Of a stretch of DNA of 10,773 nucleotides, positions 1-6,390 are shown one piece after another. Origin of the DNA: an uncultured Sphingomonadales bacterium. GTDB lineage: Bacteria; Pseudomonadota; Alphaproteobacteria; Sphingomonadales; Sphingomonadaceae. The stretch covers positions 1 through 10,773 of the forward strand of contig CAJBSR010000400.1 in the NCBI GenBank assembly GCA_903958285.1, read 5' to 3'. Position 1 is the stretch's first letter. Every line of letters starts with the position of its first letter. The notes under the pieces are model-generated. The model did no database searches and had not been told where the DNA came from. It was given only the letters and a program-made list of their open reading frames with translations. The position numbers and the translations under genes are program-made.

Positions 1-1922
1 AGGCGGAGAATTTCCTTTGGGCGGTGCGCTGCCATCTGCATCTTGTCACCAAGCGTCCCGAAGAACGCCTGACCTTTGACGTCCAGCGCGAGATTGCAAC
101 GCGGATGCGTTACAATGACCGCCCCGGAAGGTCTGCGGTCGAACGGTTTATGCAGCATTACTTCCTCAACGCGAAGGTCGTGGGGGATTTGACCGGTGTG
201 TTCCTGGCGCATCTGGATGATGCCCATGCGACCAAGGGGCGGCGCTTCACTTTGCCGAGCATTGCCGGTCTGCGCCGCTCCCCCAAGACGTTGCAGGGCT
301 TTGTGCTGGACCGGGGCCGGCTCGCGCTGCCCAAGGATGATTTTTTTGCCGAAGACCCGGTGCGGCTGATTGAGATGTTCGCGCTGGCCGCGGCGCAAGG
401 CGTCGAAATCCACCCGCAAGCGATGCGGGCGGCGGCGCGTGATGCGCGGCTCATTGATGCCAAGGTCCGCAATGACCCGCGGGCAAACGCTCTGTTTCTT
501 GACGTTTTGACGTCAAACAAGGACCCGGAAACAGTGCTGCGCTGGATGAATGAGGCGACAGTGTTCGGACGCTTTGTGCCGGACTTTGGCCGTGTCGTGG
601 CGCAGATGCAGTTCGATATGTACCACCATTATACGGTGGATGAGCATAGCATCCGCGCCATCGGCCTGTTGGCGCGCATTGAAAAGGGCGTGCTTGGGGA
701 AGACCATCCGCTCGCCACTGTGATCCTGCGTCAGGTGGTGTCGCGGCGCGTGCTCTATGTCGCGGTGCTGCTGCACGATATCGCCAAGGGGCGCGGCGGG
801 GATCATAGCGTTCTGGGGGCGGACATCGCGCTCAAACTCTGCCCGCGCTTTGGCCTGTCAGCGGCGGAAACCGAAACAGTTTCCTGGCTGGTGCGCCAGC
901 ATCTGCTGATGTCCGCGACCGCCTTTAAGCGCGATCTGTCGGACTTTAAGACTGTGCTCGACTTTACCGGCATCGTGCAGTCGCCGGAACGGCTGCGCCT
1001 GCTGCTCGTCCTCACCATTGTCGACATCCGCGCGGTCGGCCCCGGCGTGTGGAACAGCTGGAAGCGCCAGTTGCTGACAGAGTTGTTCGAATCGGCAGAA
1101 GAAGTGCTGCGGCTTGGCCACAAACAGCGCGGCCGGGCAGACCGTGTGCGGGTGAAGCAGGAGTTGCTGCAAGAGGCGCTGGCCTGGACGCCCGCCAAAT
1201 TCGCCGCGTACACCAACCGGCTGGCCGAACCTTATTGGGTGGCTGAGCCCGATGACGTTTTGGAGAGCAACGCGCGCCATGTCGACAAGGCGGGGGCGGC
1301 TGATCTCTCCATCGCAGCGACGGTCTATCCGTCGCGTGGAGCGACGCTGGTGACGGTCTATGCCGCCGACCATCCAGGTCTCTTCTACCGTATTGCAGGC
1401 GGCATCCATCTGGCGGGCGGCAGCATCATCGACGCGCGCATCCACACGACGCGGGACGGCATGGCGCTCGACAATTTCCTTGTGCAGGACCCGCTCGGCC
1501 GGCCCTTTGATGACATCCACCAGTTGCAGCGGATTGAGCAGGCGATTGAAGATGCGCTCGCCAATCGGGCCAAGCTGATCGAGCGGCTCGCGGCCCGCCC
1601 ATTGCCGCGCGCCCGGGCGGAAGCCTTTGATATCGCGCCGAACATCCTCATCGATAACCGGGCGTCAAACCGCTTTACGGTCATCGAGGCCAATGCGCGG
1701 GACCGTCCGGCACTGCTCTATGATCTTGCTTTCGCACTGTTTGAAGCGCGCGTGACGATCCATTCCGCCCATATCGCAACCTATGGCGAACGCGCGGTGG
1801 ACACTTTCTATGTGACTGATCTGACCGGCGACAAGATCATCAGCGCGAGCCGCACGGCGACGCTTGAAAAGTTGCTGCTGGGTGCCGCAGCAGGCCCACG
1901 CAAGGCTGCGAAAGCGGCCTGA
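1..1922 (+). CDS. glnD: [Protein-PII] uridylyltransferase / uridylyl-removing enzyme, 5'-truncated
   Basis: GlnD is the cytosolic nitrogen sensor: it uridylylates PII proteins when glutamine is low and removes the UMP when glutamine is high. The reading frame is open from base 3, and the codons before the first possible GTG (24) already read AENFLWAV, which fits GlnD, so the gene begins upstream of the window. The N-terminal nucleotidyltransferase catalytic motif is missing here. Visible parts are the end of the UTase region (about 24-600), an HD phosphohydrolase domain with DEHS near 640 and the metal-binding LLHDIAKG with His-Asp at 774-779, and two C-terminal ACT domains (about 1338-1500, AADHPGLFYRI; about 1674-1830, ARDRPALLYDL) that sense glutamine. 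It ends with TGA at 1920-1922, then a palindromic repeat. The multi-domain order is diagnostic; nothing appears broken. Confidence 0.95.
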   Translation, partial: AENFLWAVRCHLHLVTKRPEERLTFDVQREIATRMRYNDRPGRSAVERFMQHYFLNAKVVGDLTGVFLAHLDDAHATKGRRFTLPSIAGLRRSPKTLQGFVLDRGRLALPKDDFFAEDPVRLIEMFALAAAQGVEIHPQAMRAAARDARLIDAKVRNDPRANALFLDVLTSNKDPETVLRWMNEATVFGRFVPDFGRVVAQMQFDMYHHYTVDEHSIRAIGLLARIEKGVLGEDHPLATVILRQVVSRRVLYVAVLLHDIAKGRGGDHSVLGADIALKLCPRFGLSAAETETVSWLVRQHLLMSATAFKRDLSDFKTVLDFTGIVQSPERLRLLLVLTIVDIRAVGPGVWNSWKRQLLTELFESAEEVLRLGHKQRGRADRVRVKQELLQEALAWTPAKFAAYTNRLAEPYWVAEPDDVLESNARHVDKAGAADLSIAATVYPSRGATLVTVYAADHPGLFYRIAGGIHLAGGSIIDARIHTTRDGMALDNFLVQDPLGRPFDDIHQLQRIEQAIEDALANRAKLIERLAARPLPRARAEAFDIAPNILIDNRASNRFTVIEANARDRPALLYDLAFALFEARVTIHSAHIATYGERAVDTFYVTDLTGDKIISASRTATLEKLLLGAAAGPRKAAKAA

Positions 1923-1940
1923 AGTTGGAGGCCAAGTCAC

Positions 1941-2006
1941 CGTTTGTCCCGAGCGAAGTCGAGGGACGTTGGCGTTGCGTGTCTCGACTTCGCTCGACAC
2001 GAACGG
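1941..2006. repeat. REP-like palindromic repeat, copy 1 (possible bidirectional terminator)
   Basis: Two arms face each other. The left arm (1941-1967) contains GTCCCGAGCGAAGTCGAGGGAC in two overlapping pieces, GTCCCGAGCGAAG and GAAGTCGAGGGAC. The right arm (1979-2006) contains GTGTCTCGACTTCG then CTCGACAC. The 13-base core GAGCGAAGTCGAG of the left arm is exactly complementary to the right arm, and each arm also folds on itself (GTCCC/GGGAC and GTGTC/GACAC). A near-identical element in the same orientation lies at 8876-8945. Both sit between the ends of convergent genes, so transcription arriving from either side meets a strong hairpin. This fills the glnD/MFS gap (1923-2026). I recall such repeats as common in sphingomonads, but that needs a genome search. 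Confidence 0.85.
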
Positions 2007-2026
2007 ATTTTTGATGGTGTCGGTGT

Positions 2027-3211
2027 CTAGTTCCGTCGCACTGGCGGCAGGCTGACCATGGCGATCAGGATGGCGCCCACCACATAGGCCAGCCCTCCTG
2101 CGAGTTGGAACAGTCCATAGCCGCCTGTGAGATCATGCACTTTGCCGAAGCTGAGCACGCCGACGATGGTGGACGCCCAGGCCGCGACCTGAATCCACCC
2201 ATAGATCGTGCCATAGCGGGCAAGGCCGAAACGGCGCGCAACGAAAAAGGCGAACAGATCAATCTCCGCCCCCTGTTGGACGCCAATGGCCGCGACCGCG
2301 AGGAAGGCGACGGCCGGGCTCCCCGTCATCTGCCAGAGGAGGAAACAGCCGAGCGCCGGAACAAGCGTAAAGAAGAAGGCGACGCGCTGTGGATTGGCGC
2401 GGTCGAGCAGATAGCCGCAAGCGAGCCTGCCGACGACTTGCCCAGCGGCAAATGCGGAAATGCCAAGAGCAGCCGCACCGGCGGCAACCCCTTCTTCCAG
2501 CATCATCGGGACCATTTGGCTCAATATGCCGGAGCCGGGGAAATTGATGCACAACATGCTCAAGATCAGAAGCCAGAAGCCGGGCGAGCGGAGCACCGAG
2601 GGGTCTGTAACGTCCGGCGCGTCTTTCGTGAGCAGAGCCGCGGGCGTGCCCTTCAGCAGAAATAGGATGGCCGGCAAGCCGACCAGCCCGCTCAGCGCGG
2701 CCAGCAAGAGATAGCCTGCCCGCCAGCCTTGGTTTTCAATCACCAGCCCGAACAAAGGGGGCATGAGGACAGCGGACAGCGACAGGCCCGTCGCGGCCAG
2801 CGCCAGCGCCATGCCGCGATTGTCATGGAACCAGCCCGCCACCGCGCGCGTATAGGCGATCGAGGTGGTCCACACGCCGATCAGGCCCGTGATAAACACC
2901 ATGACGCCAAACAGGGTTGGCACAAAAGGCATGATGGCGACGGTCAGGAACAACAAAGTGAGCATGGCCATGCCCAGCGCGTAGACGGGGCGGACGCCAT
3001 AACGGTCCATCGCCCAGCCGACGGCGGGGGCGGTCAGCGAACCGACCCCGACCAGCGCCTGAAGCTGCGAAAACTCCCCCAGCGTCCAGCCTGTTTCCTG
3101 CTGGAGGGGCGGAATGAAGATGCTGAAGACATAATAAAGCAGGTTGATTCCGGTCGCTGCCGCTAAGGCCGCGCCTGTCACAACCGGCCAGCCGCGCCGC
3201 CATTCGTCCAT
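2027..3211 (-). CDS. MFS transporter, 12-TM, monocarboxylate/oxalate-formate antiporter-like
   Basis: This is a 394-residue inner-membrane transporter of the major facilitator superfamily. It is almost wholly hydrophobic, with about 12 predicted membrane segments. The cytoplasmic loop-2 motif A is clear at residues 65-75 (GWAMDRYGVRP), and a degenerate copy, GYLLDRANPQR, lies in the second half, as expected from the internal duplication of MFS proteins. The general look (WFHDNRGMALALAATG after TM4) resembles MFS members annotated as oxalate/formate antiporter or monocarboxylate transporters, but the substrate cannot be read from sequence. I chose ATG at 3211 over the longer TTG frame (3241) because GGGAGGT lies just upstream of it. 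It diverges from an acyl-CoA dehydrogenase across a palindromic operator candidate, so uptake of an organic acid later activated to a CoA thioester is a reasonable but unproven guess. Confidence 0.85.
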   Translation of the reverse strand: MDEWRRGWPVVTGAALAAATGINLLYYVFSIFIPPLQQETGWTLGEFSQLQALVGVGSLTAPAVGWAMDRYGVRPVYALGMAMLTLLFLTVAIMPFVPTLFGVMVFITGLIGVWTTSIAYTRAVAGWFHDNRGMALALAATGLSLSAVLMPPLFGLVIENQGWRAGYLLLAALSGLVGLPAILFLLKGTPAALLTKDAPDVTDPSVLRSPGFWLLILSMLCINFPGSGILSQMVPMMLEEGVAAGAAALGISAFAAGQVVGRLACGYLLDRANPQRVAFFFTLVPALGCFLLWQMTGSPAVAFLAVAAIGVQQGAEIDLFAFFVARRFGLARYGTIYGWIQVAAWASTIVGVLSFGKVHDLTGGYGLFQLAGGLAYVVGAILIAMVSLPPVRRN

Positions 3212-3223
3212 CCTCACCTCCCT
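3212..3223 (-). promoter_or_regulatory. Ribosome binding site deciding the MFS start
   Basis: Read on the minus strand this is AGGGAGGTGAGG directly before ATG (3211-3209), a strong Shine-Dalgarno sequence. It supports translation from 3211 and not from the TTG ten codons upstream. Confidence 0.7.
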
Positions 3224-3259
3224 TTGGGGTAAATCGCCCAAAATAGAGCGGGGACCCGA

Positions 3260-3275
3260 TTGACGTTAACGTCAA
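3260..3275. promoter_or_regulatory. Perfect 16-bp palindrome, probable operator
   Basis: TTGACGTTAACGTCAA is identical to its own reverse complement and sits near the middle of the 109-bp gap between the divergent MFS and acyl-CoA dehydrogenase genes. Its left TTGACG can serve as a -35 element with TATCCC at 3283-3288 after 17 bp, so a bound protein would cover the plus-strand promoter. The ACGT-centred half sites resemble, as I recall them, operators of MerR-family regulators of branched-chain and fatty-acid degradation such as LiuR. The identity of the regulator is inference; none is encoded in this window. Confidence 0.65.
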
Positions 3276-3320
3276 CTGTTCCTATCCCGTCGTCAAGAGA
3301 GGTCACCTGGAGTCTGTCGC

Positions 3321-4514
3321 ATGAATCTTGAATTCAGCCCCGAAGAAATCGCCTTCCGTGACGAAGTGCGCACTTTCATCGCCGAGAACTACCCCGTCGA
3401 GCTGCGTGGCAAGCAGGACGAAGGGGACGAATTGTCCAAAGAAGACTTTTTGAGCTGGCACAAAGTGCTCGCCAAGAAGGGTTGGGTCGCGCCGGCATGG
3501 CCGGTCGAATATGGCGGCACCGGCTGGACGCCGACGCAGCGCTACATCTGGTCGGAAGAAACGGCGCGTGCCGATTGCATCCGCCTGATGCCCTTCGGCC
3601 TCACCATGGTCGGCCCCGTCATCTACACCTTCGGCACGCCCGAACAAAAGGCCAAGTTCCTGCCGCGCATCCTGTCCGGTGAGGATTGGTGGTGTCAGGG
3701 GTATTCGGAACCGGGTTCCGGCTCCGACCTTGCTTCGCTCCGCACCAAGGCGGTGCAGGATGGCGACCATTATGTTGTCAACGGCCAGAAGACCTGGACG
3801 ACGATGGCGCAATATGCCGATTGGGGCTTCTTCCTCGTCCGCACCAATGCCGAAGCCAAGCAGCAGGAAGGCATCAGCTTCCTCCTCGTCGACATGAAGA
3901 CGCCGGGCATTGAAGTCCGTCCGATCATCACGCTCGGCGGTGAGCATGAAGTCAACGAAGTCTGGCTGGAAGACGTGCGCGTGCCCGTCGAGAACCGCGT
4001 TTATGAAGAGAATAAGGGCTGGACCTGTGCCAAGTTCCTGCTCGCGCATGAACGCTCGGGCATTGCCGGTGTCGCGGCTTCCAAGCGCGGCGTGGAGAAG
4101 ATCAAGGAAATCGCCAAGACCGAGATGGACGATGATCGTCCGTTGCTCACCAACCCGTTCTTCCGCCGCAAGGTCGCTGAACTGGAAATGGATCTGACGG
4201 CGCTTGAATATACCGAACTGCGCACGCTGGCCGGTGAAGCACAGGGCAAGGGCCCGGGGCCGGAATCGAGCCTCCTGAAGATCAAGGGGTCCGAAATCCA
4301 GCAGCGCATCACGGAACTGACGCTGGAAGCGGCGGGCCATTATGGCGCGCCCTATTTCCGCGGCTTTGGTGAAGGTGACAATGAGCACCCGATTGGTCCG
4401 GAATATGCCAACCGTTCGGCACCCGTCTATTTCAACGTCCGCAAGACAACGATTTATGGCGGATCGAACGAGATCCAGCGCAACATCATCGCAAAGATGG
4501 TGCTCGGACTATAA
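3321..4514 (+). CDS. Acyl-CoA dehydrogenase, FAD-dependent (putative subunit 1 of a pair)
   Basis: This is a 397-residue cytosolic flavoenzyme of the acyl-CoA dehydrogenase family, which introduces a trans-2,3 double bond into an acyl-CoA and passes electrons to ETF. The N-terminal helical domain (about 1-125), the FAD/substrate beta domain with GYSEPGSGSDLA (127-138) and NGQKTWTT (154-161), and the C-terminal helical domain ending IYGGSNEIQRNIIAKMVLGL (378-397) are all present and full length. The position that is the catalytic Glu in MCAD/SCAD (IYEGT) is Gly380 here. Glu244 in LAHERSG lies where IVD-type and some actinobacterial steroid dehydrogenases place their base, so it may take that role. 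ATG 3321 has TGGAG at 3308-3312, 8 bp upstream. It is followed by a second dehydrogenase-like gene. The substrate is unknown; short- to medium-chain, branched or cyclic acyl-CoA are all possible. Confidence 0.93.
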   Translation: MNLEFSPEEIAFRDEVRTFIAENYPVELRGKQDEGDELSKEDFLSWHKVLAKKGWVAPAWPVEYGGTGWTPTQRYIWSEETARADCIRLMPFGLTMVGPVIYTFGTPEQKAKFLPRILSGEDWWCQGYSEPGSGSDLASLRTKAVQDGDHYVVNGQKTWTTMAQYADWGFFLVRTNAEAKQQEGISFLLVDMKTPGIEVRPIITLGGEHEVNEVWLEDVRVPVENRVYEENKGWTCAKFLLAHERSGIAGVAASKRGVEKIKEIAKTEMDDDRPLLTNPFFRRKVAELEMDLTALEYTELRTLAGEAQGKGPGPESSLLKIKGSEIQQRITELTLEAAGHYGAPYFRGFGEGDNEHPIGPEYANRSAPVYFNVRKTTIYGGSNEIQRNIIAKMVLGL

Positions 4515-4521
4515 TCGCACT

Positions 4522-4623
4522 TCTCCCCTCCCGCTTGGGGGAGGGGCCGGGGGAGGGCGAGTTGGCCTGCATGGCTCGCTGCGCTCCCTCCCTCCCCGAA
4601 CCCCTCCCGCACGCGGGAGGGGA
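4522..4623. repeat. G-rich/C-rich double-hairpin repeat between the two dehydrogenase genes
   Basis: Two GC-rich hairpins bracket the 132-bp intergenic stretch: CCCCTCCC (4525-4532) pairs with GGGAGGGG (4539-4546), and CCCCTCCCG (4601-4609) pairs with CGGGAGGGG (4614-4622). The inner runs GGGGGAGGG (4549-4557) and CCCTCCCTCCCC (4586-4597) can also pair, bringing the whole element into one long inverted repeat. The plus strand 4537-4557 fits the G-quadruplex pattern with four G runs, and 4586-4608 fits it on the minus strand. There is no T tract, so it is not a standard intrinsic terminator. It looks like a dispersed, non-coding sphingomonad repeat rather than a gene. Confidence 0.8.
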
Positions 4624-4646
4624 CACTGACCTGGAGAGAGGCAACC

Positions 4647-5783
4647 ATGGATTTCAATTACACCGACACGCAGGACATGCTGCGCGACACGCTCGCCCGT
4701 TTCCTTGCTGACACCTATGATTTTGAATCGCGCAAGAAGATGATTGCCAGCGATGCAGGGCGTGATCCCGGCATCTGGCGCGCGCTTGCGACCGAACTCG
4801 GCATCCTTTCAGCGCCCTTCTCGGAAGAGCAGGGCGGCCTTGGCGGCGGCGCAATTGAAAATCTGATCATGATGGAAGAGCTCGGCAAGGTCATTGCTGT
4901 GGAGCCCTATCTCCAGACAGTCGTCATCGGCGGCGGTGCGTTGAAAGCTGCGGGCGGCGCTTTGGCGGATGCTGTCATCCCCGAAATCATCGGCGGCAAT
5001 GTCATCATCGGCTTTGCCTATGCCGAACCCAAGGGTCGCTACAATCTTGCCAATATCTCGACGACGGCGAAGAAGGACGGCGCGGGCTATGTGCTCAATG
5101 GCCACAAGGCCGTTGTCTATGCAGCCCCATGGGCAACGCATCTTTTGGTCACAGCGCGCACCGGCGGCAGCCAGCGTGAACGCGCCGGGGTTGACCTCTT
5201 CCTGATCGACGCCAAGTCCGCCGGCATCACGCGCCGCGACTATCCGACCGTCGATGGCTTCCAGGCATCGGAAGTTTACTTCGAAAACGTCGCCATCCCT
5301 GGCGATGCGCTTCTGTCCGGCGGCATTGATCTGATCGAACAGATTGTCGACGAAGCCACCGTTGCCGTTTGCGGCGAAGCCTGTGGCGTCACGCGCAAGC
5401 TGCACGAAGGCACGCTTGATTATTCCAAGCAGCGCCAGCAGTTCGGCCAGCCGATTGGGCGCTTCCAGGTGCTCCAGCACCGCATGGCAGATATGTTCCT
5501 TGAAGTGGAACAGATCATGTCGATGACGTTGATGGCCACGCTCAAGCTCGATCTACCTGCCGCTGAACGCAAGGCGATGGTGAGCCTTGCCAAGGCGAAG
5601 GTTTCGCGCTCGGCGAAGTTTGTCGGCCAGAACGCGGTGCAGACGCATGGTGGCATCGGCATCACGCAGGAATTGGCCATTGGCCATTATTTCAAGCGTG
5701 CCACCATGATCGAAGGCCAGTTCGGATCGGCAGACTGGCACCTTGACCGGTATGAACAGCTGACGCTATCCGACGTGGCATGA
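4647..5783 (+). CDS. Acyl-CoA dehydrogenase family protein (putative subunit 2 of a pair)
   Basis: This 378-residue protein has the acyl-CoA dehydrogenase fold: an N-terminal helical domain (about 1-118), a central beta domain with a divergent GFAYAEPKGRYNL (122-134) in place of the usual ASEPxxGSD, NGHKAVVYAAPWA (151-163), and a C-terminal domain with DYSKQRQQFGQPIGRFQVLQH (258-278, FAD and dimer contacts) and THGGIGITQE (333-342). The normal EIQR tail is replaced by IEGQFGSADWHLDRY, typical of the second member of tandem acyl-CoA dehydrogenase pairs. Glu356 in that motif could correspond to the catalytic Glu missing from the upstream protein. ATG 4647 is preceded by GGAGAGAGG. Its stop overlaps the next gene as ATGA. 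An alpha2beta2 enzyme with the upstream product, as known for mycobacterial ChsE-type enzymes, is inferred. Confidence 0.9.
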   Translation: MDFNYTDTQDMLRDTLARFLADTYDFESRKKMIASDAGRDPGIWRALATELGILSAPFSEEQGGLGGGAIENLIMMEELGKVIAVEPYLQTVVIGGGALKAAGGALADAVIPEIIGGNVIIGFAYAEPKGRYNLANISTTAKKDGAGYVLNGHKAVVYAAPWATHLLVTARTGGSQRERAGVDLFLIDAKSAGITRRDYPTVDGFQASEVYFENVAIPGDALLSGGIDLIEQIVDEATVAVCGEACGVTRKLHEGTLDYSKQRQQFGQPIGRFQVLQHRMADMFLEVEQIMSMTLMATLKLDLPAAERKAMVSLAKAKVSRSAKFVGQNAVQTHGGIGITQELAIGHYFKRATMIEGQFGSADWHLDRYEQLTLSDVA

Positions 5784-6298
5784 TCACCTATCGGGCGCCG
5801 CGCGTCGAAGAGGCGCCGGCGCTCGTTGCCCTTGGCCGCAATTCTTTTGTTGAAACCTTCGGGCATTTGTACCGGCCGGAGGACCTCGCCTCCTTTTTGT
5901 CGCATGCGTATGATCCGGGTGGCGTCGCCCACCAGATCACCAGCTCGCGCTATCAATTCCGCGTGGCGGAAGATGACGGCCAGATGGTCGGCTATTGCAA
6001 GCTCGGGCTCGATAGATCGCTCGACTATGATCCCGGAAACAAGGCCGTCATGGAGCTGCGCCAGCTTTATTTGATGGCGTCCCACCATGGGACGGGCGTC
6101 GCGCAAACGCTGATGGACTGGGCCCTTGCCGAAGCCGACGCGCTCCGTGCCGATGAGATGATCCTCTCTGTCTGGGCCGAGAATACCCGCGCCCAGCGTT
6201 TCTATCACCGCTATGGATTTGAATGGATTGCCGACACCTATTTCATGGTCGGCAATCACCGCGATGATGAGTTTCTATACCGCCGCATCCTGCGCTGA
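5780..6298 (+). CDS. GNAT-family N-acetyltransferase
   Basis: This is a 172-residue cytosolic acetyltransferase that would transfer an acetyl group from acetyl-CoA to an amine. The GNAT core covers almost the whole length. The acetyl-CoA binding motif A is MELRQLYLMASHHGTGVAQTLM in two parts, MELRQLYL (91-98) and HHGTGVAQTLM (102-112). Motif B is AENTRAQRFYHRYGF (133-147), with Asn135 and the Tyr142 that often acts as general acid. The overall form resembles PaiA-type spermidine/polyamine acetyltransferases, but the acceptor cannot be assigned. Its ATG lies inside the end of the preceding dehydrogenase (ATGA, 4-bp overlap), so it is probably translationally coupled to it and belongs to the same transcript. 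Confidence 0.9.
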   Translation: MITYRAPRVEEAPALVALGRNSFVETFGHLYRPEDLASFLSHAYDPGGVAHQITSSRYQFRVAEDDGQMVGYCKLGLDRSLDYDPGNKAVMELRQLYLMASHHGTGVAQTLMDWALAEADALRADEMILSVWAENTRAQRFYHRYGFEWIADTYFMVGNHRDDEFLYRRILR

Positions 6299-6330
6299 AC
6301 CCCGCCGAAACGCCTGATTTCTTAACTTAT

Positions 6331-6390
6331 GTTGCACTGCACAAAAAGTGCTTGCACAGTGGATGAATCGCGTTTATTGTGCACCGCAAC
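6331..6390 (+). promoter_or_regulatory. Phasin promoter with PhaR-like TGC-N3-GCA operator sites
   Basis: A sigma-70 type promoter is visible: TTGCAC (6352-6357), a 17-bp spacer and TATTGT (6375-6380). Two copies of TGCAC[T/C]GCA flank it, at 6333-6341 and 6380-6388, and GTGCTTGCAC (6348-6357) lies over the -35 box. The outer 12-mers (6331-6342 and 6379-6390) are inverted copies matching at 10 of 12 positions. TGC-N3-GCA elements are the known type of target for PhaR, the repressor that represses phasin genes in alphaproteobacteria and is released by polyhydroxyalkanoate. The predicted transcription start, near 6387, falls only a few bases before the ATG at 6391. Binding by PhaR is inferred. 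Confidence 0.65.

Noticed and set aside
858..1520. Minus-strand open frame, 220 codons, inside glnD
   Set aside because: It lies opposite the HD and ACT region of glnD, which is intact; there is no independent support.
3212..3241. Longer MFS protein starting at TTG 3241
   Set aside because: ATG 3211 has a much better Shine-Dalgarno sequence, and the extra ten residues are polar and add no membrane segment.
3303..4388. Long open frame on the minus strand, 361 codons, opposite the first acyl-CoA dehydrogenase
   Set aside because: It is fully antisense to a gene with clear family motifs, its composition (Arg/Ala/Phe-rich, no recognisable domain) fits a shadow of high-GC codon use, and it has no matching neighbour or ribosome site.
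4809..5480. Minus-strand open frame, 223 codons, opposite the second acyl-CoA dehydrogenase
   Set aside because: It is antisense to a well supported gene; no family features are seen.
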